Origin: Paenibacillus dendritiformis
Lineage (GTDB): Bacteria > Bacillota > Bacilli > Paenibacillales > Paenibacillaceae
Reading direction: 5' to 3'
NCBI RefSeq assembly: GCF_015845845.1
Contig: NZ_LDIG01000110.1
Location: forward strand, 1 to 37,660
DNA: 37,660 nt
The position numbers and the translations under genes were made by a program. How positions within the stretch are numbered: the stretch's first letter is position 1; every line of letters starts with the position of its first letter. A model generated the notes under the pieces. It made no database searches. It was not told the origin of the DNA and saw nothing but the letters and a program-made list of their open reading frames with translations. Shown in pieces: positions 31,601 through 37,660 of the stretch.

Positions 31601-34600
31601 GAAAATATGGGGCGAAGTGTTGGGAGCAGAGCGGTTCGGAGCGGACGATCATTTCTTTGAGCTCGGGGGGCACTCGCTGAAAGCGATGATGCTGACCGCC
31701 AAAGTCCATAAGGAGCTCGGAGTCCGTCTGACGCTGCATGAGGTGTTCCAGAACCCTGTGCTTCGGGAGATGGCGGCATGCATCAGGACGGCGAAGCAAA
31801 GCGATTACGAGCCGATCCTGCCCGCGCCTGAACAGGCGGCCTATCCGGCTTCCTCCGCTCAGAAGAGGGTGTATATTGCGCAGCAGCTCGATCCCGGGCA
31901 GTCGAGCTACAATATGCCGATTGTGCTGGAAATTGAAGGGGCAATCGACAAAGCGAGGCTGGAACAGGCCTTTATCCGGTTGATCGAGCGCCATGAATCG
32001 TTAAGAACCTCATTCGCATGGTCCGGCGATATGCTGTGCCAGCGGGTGATCGGGCGCGACGAACTCGCCTGGAGTCTGGATTGCCGTCAAGTGCGTCCTG
32101 AGGATTGGGACAGGGATCGGCGTCAGGCGGGGGAAGCGGAAGAGCGGCAGATCATGATCACCCGCTTGCTGCGCTCGTTCATCAGACCCTTCGATCTGGG
32201 CAGCGGTCCGCTCATCCGGGCCATGCTTGCCGAGTTCAGCGATCGCCTCAGCGTTCTGTTCATTGACATTCACCATATTGTGTGCGACGGCATCTCCATG
32301 GGGATTATCTATCGGGATCTGACCCGGCTCTACCGGGGAGAAGCCTTGTCTCCCGCGAAGATACAGTACAAGGATTATGCCGTATTTGAGCAGCGCAGCC
32401 GGAACCATGAGAGATACGAGTCGAACCGGAAATACTGGAAGGAGCAGTTCGAAGGCAAGCTGCCGGAAGCGGAACTGATGACGGATTATGTTCGTCCATC
32501 CATTCGCTCCTATGATGGCCGAACGCTTGCATTCCAGCTGGATCCGCGCATGACCGGGAGGCTCAAAAAGCTTGGCGCCGCGCAGGGAGCCACGTTGTAT
32601 ATGGTCCTGCTGGCGGCCTACAACTTGCTGCTGTCGAAGTACAGCGGCAAGGAGGACATTGTGGTGGGAGTACCGACTGCCGGCAGGCATCATGAGGATG
32701 TGCAAGAGATTGTCGGCATGTTCGTCAATACGCTGGCGCTGCGCAATCACGCGGACGGCTCGCTGTCGGTCCAAGAGTGGATCAGGCGCGTCAAGGAAGG
32801 CATGATGAGAGCGCAGGCCCATGGGGATTATCCGTTGGAGGATCTGCTTGAAGATCTGGATTTGTCCCGGGATCTCAGCCGTCATCCGCTGTTCGATACG
32901 ATGTTCGTTTTGCAAAACATGGACATTGAGCCGATCGAGATGGATGGCACGACGTTCCGGACAGCGGAGTGGGAGTGGCGGCATGCCAAATTCGACATAA
33001 CCTGGAGCGGACGGGAGTCGGAGGAAGGCATGACCTTTGTCGTGGAGTTCGCTGCCTGCTTATACGAACCGGCCACGATACAACGGATGATTGACCACTT
33101 CATCGTGATCCTGGAGCATATGACCGCGTCCCCTGACCGGCTGCTGCGGGACATCGATATGCTGACGGAGGAAGAAAGAGCCTGGGTGGCTGCCCGGAAT
33201 GAGACGGCCGCCTCTTATCCCGCTCAGGCCTCGGTCTCCTTATTGTTCGACCAGCAGGCTGCCGTCTCCGCCGATCATCCCGCGCTGATCTATGGAAGCA
33301 GAATGATGACCTACCGGGAGCTGAACGAGGCCGTGAAGCGGTTCGCCGCCGTGCTCGGAAGCAAGGGAATCGGACGCGGGGATCGGGTTGGTCTTCTGGC
33401 GGAGAGATCGATGGAAATGATGATTGCGATTTTCGGTATATTGAGGACGGGGGCGGCTTATGTTCCTCTCGATCCGGCTTTTCCGGAGGAGCGCAAGCTG
33501 GATATCCTGAACGATTGCGGGGCGCGCTGGCTGGTAGCTACGGACGGGCTGGACGTTCCTCAATTCCAAGGCGGATACCTGGAGTATGGAATCACCTTCC
33601 GGGAAGCGGATGCATGGTCAGGCATGTTAGCGGAAGAACGCGAGCTTGCCGCCGGCCCCGGCCCGGAGGATATTGCTTATATTATGTATACTTCCGGTTC
33701 CGCGGGGAAGCCGAAAGGGGTTCTTACCAGCCATCGCAACATTGTAAAGACGAGCGTAAACAATGGCTTTGCGGATCTGGCGGGGGAAGACCGGATGCTG
33801 CAGTTGTCGAATTACGCCTTTGACGGATCCACCTATGAAATTTTCGGGGCATTGCTCAACGGAGCGACGCTGGTGTTGATATCGAGGGATGATCTGCTGG
33901 ATGCCGCCGAGCTCGCCAAGATTATGGACGAGCAGCGCGTGACTTCCGCCTTTATGACCGCAGCGTTGTTCAATACGATGGTCGATTATCATCTGGAGTG
34001 CTTCAAGCATATGCGGAAGCTGTTTTTTGGCGGGGAAGCGGCATCCGTGCAGCATGTTGCGAAGGCCCTTGATTATCTGGGCGAGAACCGGATAGTCAAC
34101 GGCTACGGGCCGACGGAGACGACCGTGTTCGCGGCAACGTATCCCGTACGGAAGCAGGTTATCGGGAAGCGCAGCGTTCCGATTGGCAAGCCAATCCACA
34201 ACACGCAAATCTATGTGCTCGACCCATGGGGGCAAATGCAGCCTCCAGGCATTCCCGGCGAATTGTATATCGGCGGAGACGGCGTAGCCCAGGGATATTT
34301 GAATCGGCAGCAGTTGACGGAGCAGCGCTTCCTGCCGAATCCTTTCATTCCGGGAGAGAAAATGTACAGGACGGGCGATCTGGCGCGCTGGCTGCCGGAC
34401 GGCGAGCTGGAATATTTGGGACGTCTCGATCAGCAGGTCAAGATCCGCGGCAATCGCGTCGAACCGGGAGAGATCGAGAGCAAGCTGATCTCTCTGACGT
34501 CTGTCCGGGAAGCCGCCGTCATCCCGAAAAGAGATTCGCACGGATCCGTCTATTTATGCGCCTATGTAGTCTATGAACAAGACGCCGCCGAAGGGATGAA

Positions 34601-37600
34601 GGAAGAAAGGCAAGCTGCGCGCTGGCAAAGGAAGCTGAGACGAACGCTTCCGGATTATATGATTCCGGCCGCATTTGTCGTGCTTGACGCCCTCCCTCTC
34701 ACGGCGAATGGGAAAATCGACCGATCCGCCTTGCCGGAACCAAGCCTGGCGATGCCGGACGACACGAAGGAAGCCCCTGGCAATGAAGATGAGGCCAAGC
34801 TGCACAGGCTGTGGGCGGAAGTGCTCGGGGTTGACGGTCACGGCATCGATGATCATTTCTTTGAACTGGGCGGACATTCCCTTAAAGCGATGCAGCTTGC
34901 GGCCAAGGTTCACCAATGCTTTGATGTCAAGCTTCGGCTGCAGGATATATTCAATTACCCGACGATCCGGGAACAGGCAACATTTATCCGGGGAGCGGAA
35001 CACAAGCGGTTAGACCATGCCTCCATTCCTTTGGCACCGGTGCAGGATGACTATCCGGTGACCCCGGCTCAAAAAAGACTGTATATCGTCTCGCAGTATG
35101 AGCATGCCGGGACGAGCTATAACATGCCGATGGCGCTTCGGATAGTCGGAGACCTGAACATTCCGGCGTTGGAGCGGGCGTTCATTCAGCTCATCGGGCG
35201 GCATGAGTCATTGCGGACTTCTTTCCATATGGACGGGGATGAGGTCAAGCAGCGGATTCACCCCGTGAGCCAACTGGGCTGGCAGCTGGAGGTCCTGGAG
35301 ATTGCGGAAGATGACAGCGCACATCCGGCTGCGTCGGGCGAGAACGCCAGCGGCTTGCCGGCGTCGTGGATCCGGCCGTTCGACTTGGCCGCACCTTGCC
35401 TGCTGCGCGCAGTCCTGTGGAAGATGAAAGAGAAGAGCTATCTGCTCTTCATTGATATTCATCATATTGTATCGGATGGCGTGTCGACTGCGATTTTATA
35501 TGACGAGTTGTTCAGGTTGTACAGCGGTGAGAAGCTCCCGCCGCTTGACATACAGTATAAGGATTATGCCATGTGGGAACAGGATCGCCGGGCAAGTGAA
35601 CCATATGCAGCCGCAAAGTCTTACTGGCATGCGTTATACCGGGAGCCTGCGCCTGTGCTCGAACTTCCTCTGGATAGAACCCGCCCGAGTGTTCAGCGCT
35701 ACGAGGGAGCCAAATATTCCTTCTCGCTGCCAGGCGGACTTGTCTCTAAGCTGAGAGAAAAATCCAAGGATCATGAAATCACGGTATTCATGGCGTTATT
35801 GTCCGCGTATTTTATCCTATTGTCCAAATACTCCGGCCAGGAGGATATCGCGGTCGGGATGCCGGTCGCGGGAAGAGATCACGCGGATACGGAATCGCTC
35901 ATCGGCATGTTCGTAAAAACGCTGGCTTTGCGCAGTTATCCGAAAGCCGATTTGCGGCTTGGGGAATATGTCGGCCAAGTGAAGAAGGCGGTGCTCGAAG
36001 CGTATGAGCACTCCGTTTATCCGTTAGAGGAACTGCTGGAGCATGTGGACTTGGCCAGAGATCCGAGCCGGCATCCGTTTTTTGATACATTGTTCGTGCT
36101 GCAGAATATGAACATCGCCAAGCTGGAATTGCCGGGCCTGCTAATTGATCAAGAGGAGGCGCCCCTTGACCGCTCGAAGTTCGACATGACCTGGGCAGGG
36201 ATGGAAAAGGAAGATCAAATTGTGATGACGATCGAATACAATACCGAGATCTTTTCCAATGCCACCATCAGGCGAATGTCCATGTATTATGAGCATATTC
36301 TGCGCCAGATGGCGGAACAAGAGGCATCGCGCATCCGCGATATCGAGCTGATCACCGAGGGAGAGCGGCTTGAGCTGCTCCGGCTGGAGGGCGGATCGGC
36401 GGATTATCCGCGCGATGCGAGCATTCCGGAGCTGTTCGCGGAGCAGGCGCGGCTTCGTCCGAATCATCCGGCGCTCGTATGGGGCAGCGAACAGGTCGCC
36501 TATGGACAGCTGCGCGAGCGGGCGCAATGTCTGGCCGAGGCGCTCAGACAGCGGGGAGTCGGCACGGGAGAAGCGGTCGGACTGATAGCGGATCGTTCGA
36601 TCGGGATGATCGAGTCCATCCTCGGGATTCTGACCGCGGGCGCGGCGTATGTGCCGCTGGATCCGGGCTTTCCGCCCGAGCGGCTTGCGCATATGCTGGA
36701 GGATAGCGGCGCCCGGATCCTGCTCGCGCAGGACGGCATGGCCGTGCCCGGCTTCACGGGCATCACGCTGCCGCTGGACGAGGGGCAGCGGGCGGAAGCC
36801 GGGACGCGGGCGTCGGTGGAGGACCTGACCATTCCGGCGGAATCCGCGGCTTATATCATGTACACATCCGGTTCGACCGGCACGCCCAAAGGCGTGATGA
36901 TTACGCACCGGAACGTGATCAAAACCAGCATCCGCAACGGATTTATGGATATGCTGCCCGAGGATCGGGTGCTGCAGTTGTCCAATTATGCCTTTGACGG
37001 CTCGACGTATGAGATTTTCGGAGCGCTGCTGAACGGGGCGACGCTGGTTCTCCTTCCGAAGCATAGCGTGCTGGACGCCGAGGAGCTGGCGAGGACATTC
37101 GAGGAGCAGCGCATTACTACGGCCTTCATGACGGCGGCTCTGTTCAATACCGTCGTGGATTGGGATGTAACCTGCCTGAAGCATGTGCGGAAGCTCTTCT
37201 TCGGCGGAGAGGCGGGCTCGAAGAAGCATGTCGTGAAGGCGCTGGAATATCTGGGGCCGAACCGGATAGCCAACGGCTACGGGCCGACGGAGACGACCGT
37301 GTTCGCCACGACGTACACGGTGGATGAGAGCATGCGGGAGCGAAGCAGCGTGCCGATCGGCAGGCCCGTGCACAACACGCGGGTCTACGTCCTGAACCGC
37401 TGGGGGCAGCGGCAGCCGGTCGGGGTGCCGGGAGAGCTGTACATCGGGGGAGACGGATTGGCCCGGGAATATGTGAAGCGGCCGGATCTGACCGCCGAGA
37501 AATTCGTTCCGAGTCCGATCGTGCCGGGGGAGAGGGCGTACCGGACCGGGGATCTCGTGCGCTGGCTGCCGGATGGGAATCTGGAATTTCTGGGCCGTCT

Positions 37601-37660
37601 GGACAGACAGGTCAAAATACGGGGGAACCGCATCGAGATCTCGGAAGTGGAGGGCCGGCT
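28650..37660 (+). CDS. NRPS, partial: C-A-T-C-A-T-C-A... (continues beyond window)
   Basis: About 3,003 codons are present with no stop. The ATG at 28650 follows GAGGGAAG. The N-terminus (MSKPDIADIYPLSPMQEALL) fits an acceptor docking segment plus a condensation domain of the type that takes D-configured donors, matching the epimerase that ends the previous protein. Condensation HH pairs are at 142, 1208 and 2271; adenylation motifs at 612, 1680 and 2738; A10 lysines at 955 and 2022; carrier serines at 1009 and 2077. The third adenylation domain is cut after its KIRGNR motif. The second has YTSGSAG instead of YTSGSTG. Pocket codes read DGFFLGMVY, DGYFFGGVF and DGYFFGGVF. There is no thioesterase in view, so more modules or release genes must follow. 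Confidence 0.92.
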   Translation, partial: MSKPDIADIYPLSPMQEALLFHSLYDQGDVYFEQMIFTLEGSVNIRALESSLNAVIRRYDILRTIFIHDKINRPRQVVLKERPLQLEVVDVSERSKAEQRDFIQRLAEEDRQRAFDLSKDLLLRLKLIKTGESVYDLIWSNHHILLDGWCLGILFQEWFSLYKEENHGAKARLPRVIPYKNYIRWLESRDQTEARKYWRNYLSGYEAVEVLPVQRTALHKEAPRIEEITFNLGTELTERLVSLSRRYQVTMNSLFQTVWGVILHYYSDAEDVVFGSVVSGRSPSIPDVEKIVGLMINAVPVRIQAAPDQSFAQLLMKTHQNGILSEEHSFLSLAEIQSETGISPLFNHILVYENYPSSESMFDTDKLDLGFKITSIEAFEHTNYDLNISIGPGAELRVKMNYNNQVYSADAIERLFRHLERVSLQVTADPDRKLSDIEVLTPQEKWNIAAFNETAADYPRERTLVDLFVAQALQHPDHPAVVFGSEQWTYSELHERSEQWARGLQRRGVAIGDVVGLAARRSADMIAGMLAVLKAGAAYIPLDPDFPEERLTGILNDSGARHLFLLTAIHLPGFQGETILAGDLEPAGDDDARTAPACGLELSPDSPAYIIYTSGSTGQPKGVVATHRNVAKTILNNGYVQLDKTDRILQISNYAFDGATFDIYGALLHGATLVLLSREELLSAELLAASFDKYSISVAFMTTALFNALVDWDPNCFKNLRHVLFGGEKGSVKHVNKALAALGPGRLLHMYGPTETTVYATCHAVTQPDTLPIGRPIHNTTAYVLNRRRQPMPAGVPGELYIGGEGLALGYRGQPERTAERFIANPFSPGERLYRTGDRVRMLPDGTIDFLERIDQQLKIRGHRIEPGEIAEVLKALPGVQDGLVIPWRDKQGHDCLCAYIVPAGGVSASEEDAQANGHEQIQSWRKALKERLPDYMIPASFQIVESFPLTPNGKVDRLRLPEPRMPVQGARVPLTDDTEAALAKIWGEVLGAERFGADDHFFELGGHSLKAMMLTAKVHKELGVRLTLHEVFQNPVLREMAACIRTAKQSDYEPILPAPEQAAYPASSAQKRVYIAQQLDPGQSSYNMPIVLEIEGAIDKARLEQAFIRLIERHESLRTSFAWSGDMLCQRVIGRDELAWSLDCRQVRPEDWDRDRRQAGEAEERQIMITRLLRSFIRPFDLGSGPLIRAMLAEFSDRLSVLFIDIHHIVCDGISMGIIYRDLTRLYRGEALSPAKIQYKDYAVFEQRSRNHERYESNRKYWKEQFEGKLPEAELMTDYVRPSIRSYDGRTLAFQLDPRMTGRLKKLGAAQGATLYMVLLAAYNLLLSKYSGKEDIVVGVPTAGRHHEDVQEIVGMFVNTLALRNHADGSLSVQEWIRRVKEGMMRAQAHGDYPLEDLLEDLDLSRDLSRHPLFDTMFVLQNMDIEPIEMDGTTFRTAEWEWRHAKFDITWSGRESEEGMTFVVEFAACLYEPATIQRMIDHFIVILEHMTASPDRLLRDIDMLTEEERAWVAARNETAASYPAQASVSLLFDQQAAVSADHPALIYGSRMMTYRELNEAVKRFAAVLGSKGIGRGDRVGLLAERSMEMMIAIFGILRTGAAYVPLDPAFPEERKLDILNDCGARWLVATDGLDVPQFQGGYLEYGITFREADAWSGMLAEERELAAGPGPEDIAYIMYTSGSAGKPKGVLTSHRNIVKTSVNNGFADLAGEDRMLQLSNYAFDGSTYEIFGALLNGATLVLISRDDLLDAAELAKIMDEQRVTSAFMTAALFNTMVDYHLECFKHMRKLFFGGEAASVQHVAKALDYLGENRIVNGYGPTETTVFAATYPVRKQVIGKRSVPIGKPIHNTQIYVLDPWGQMQPPGIPGELYIGGDGVAQGYLNRQQLTEQRFLPNPFIPGEKMYRTGDLARWLPDGELEYLGRLDQQVKIRGNRVEPGEIESKLISLTSVREAAVIPKRDSHGSVYLCAYVVYEQDAAEGMKEERQAARWQRKLRRTLPDYMIPAAFVVLDALPLTANGKIDRSALPEPSLAMPDDTKEAPGNEDEAKLHRLWAEVLGVDGHGIDDHFFELGGHSLKAMQLAAKVHQCFDVKLRLQDIFNYPTIREQATFIRGAEHKRLDHASIPLAPVQDDYPVTPAQKRLYIVSQYEHAGTSYNMPMALRIVGDLNIPALERAFIQLIGRHESLRTSFHMDGDEVKQRIHPVSQLGWQLEVLEIAEDDSAHPAASGENASGLPASWIRPFDLAAPCLLRAVLWKMKEKSYLLFIDIHHIVSDGVSTAILYDELFRLYSGEKLPPLDIQYKDYAMWEQDRRASEPYAAAKSYWHALYREPAPVLELPLDRTRPSVQRYEGAKYSFSLPGGLVSKLREKSKDHEITVFMALLSAYFILLSKYSGQEDIAVGMPVAGRDHADTESLIGMFVKTLALRSYPKADLRLGEYVGQVKKAVLEAYEHSVYPLEELLEHVDLARDPSRHPFFDTLFVLQNMNIAKLELPGLLIDQEEAPLDRSKFDMTWAGMEKEDQIVMTIEYNTEIFSNATIRRMSMYYEHILRQMAEQEASRIRDIELITEGERLELLRLEGGSADYPRDASIPELFAEQARLRPNHPALVWGSEQVAYGQLRERAQCLAEALRQRGVGTGEAVGLIADRSIGMIESILGILTAGAAYVPLDPGFPPERLAHMLEDSGARILLAQDGMAVPGFTGITLPLDEGQRAEAGTRASVEDLTIPAESAAYIMYTSGSTGTPKGVMITHRNVIKTSIRNGFMDMLPEDRVLQLSNYAFDGSTYEIFGALLNGATLVLLPKHSVLDAEELARTFEEQRITTAFMTAALFNTVVDWDVTCLKHVRKLFFGGEAGSKKHVVKALEYLGPNRIANGYGPTETTVFATTYTVDESMRERSSVPIGRPVHNTRVYVLNRWGQRQPVGVPGELYIGGDGLAREYVKRPDLTAEKFVPSPIVPGERAYRTGDLVRWLPDGNLEFLGRLDRQVKIRGNRIEISEVEGR
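28680..31790 (+). other. NRPS module 6: C-A-T, code DGFFLGMVY (Ile-like)
   Basis: The condensation domain has HHILLDG and the D-donor style N-terminus. The pocket matches the Ile code DGFFLGVVY in eight of nine positions, the best aliphatic assignment in the line. Confidence 0.65.
31840..34990 (+). other. NRPS module 7: C-A-T, code DGYFFGGVF, variant A3 motif
   Basis: The condensation motif is HHIVCDG and the carrier core LGGHSLK. The nucleotide-binding motif reads YTSGSAGKPKG, with Ala replacing the usual Thr. The pocket is identical to modules 2 and 8. Confidence 0.6.
35040..37660 (+). other. NRPS module 8: C-A (cut by window edge), code DGYFFGGVF
   Basis: The condensation motif is HHIVSDG. 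The adenylation domain is complete through A8 and lost before the A10 lysine; its carrier lies beyond the window. Confidence 0.6.

Noticed and set aside
36141..37373. 410-codon minus-strand ORF opposite NRPS module 8, and other long antisense ORFs across the NRPS and brnQ
   Set aside because: They mirror conserved NRPS codons of high GC content, lack start signals and show no domain of their own.
15890..37660. Repeated segments across the NRPS as a CRISPR or satellite array
   Set aside because: The repeats are spaced about 3.2 kb apart and correspond to conserved adenylation and condensation motifs; they are paralogous modules.

Overview
The window looks like a Bacillota (Firmicutes) chromosome, most likely Paenibacillus or a close relative. 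The signs are a T-box-controlled brnQ, an AcuA-type acetyltransferase, AGGAGG-like ribosome binding sites, consensus sigma-A promoters, and a large GC-rich NRPS locus beside a lower-GC backbone. The genus is inferred from protein resemblance only.

Layout. 1-390: left end of an IS200-type insertion sequence (tnpA runs off the edge). 404-2208: brnQ on the minus strand with terminator, T-box leader and promoter. 2295-3933: a patch of broken genes (a minus-strand gene with an in-frame stop, a carboxylesterase tail run into the start of an SMI1/KNR4 protein, and a 3'-truncated acuA). 4069-5799: a GntR/FCD regulator with a palindromic operator, overlapping an EmrE/DMT-type efflux permease. 5800-6435: a spacer with a consensus promoter and a leader of about 360 nt carrying four consecutive hairpins. 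6436-8818: pabA and a pabB-pabC fusion. 8842-37660 and beyond: a giant non-ribosomal peptide synthetase (NRPS) assembly line.

How the genes work together. The pab genes overlap each other and lie 23 bp upstream of the first NRPS ORF, so they should be co-transcribed with it. They would make 4-amino-4-deoxychorismate and then 4-aminobenzoate (PABA). The first NRPS ORF starts with an acyl/aryl-AMP-ligase domain and a carrier domain, the arrangement expected for a carboxylic-acid starter. PABA or a derivative is the obvious candidate, but this is inference. The line then reads: loading AL-T; module 1 C-A(Thr)-T; modules 2-4 C-A-T; module 5 C-A-T-E (ORF end); modules 6-7 C-A-T; module 8 C-A, cut by the window edge. 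Module 1 carries the textbook Thr code. The other seven A domains form one paralogous group with related hydrophobic pockets closest to the Ile code. The predicted product is therefore an aryl- or acyl-capped, Thr-first, very hydrophobic peptide with a D residue at position 5 and at least eight residues.

Two oddities need checking. The NRPS frame breaks twice, at 12599-12621 (C/A linker) and 15057-15064 (inside a C domain). Both breaks need a +1 shift; with both corrected, 8842-28541 is one reading frame of about 6,565 codons. No thioesterase, phosphopantetheinyl transferase or exporter that is clearly part of the cluster lies in the window.
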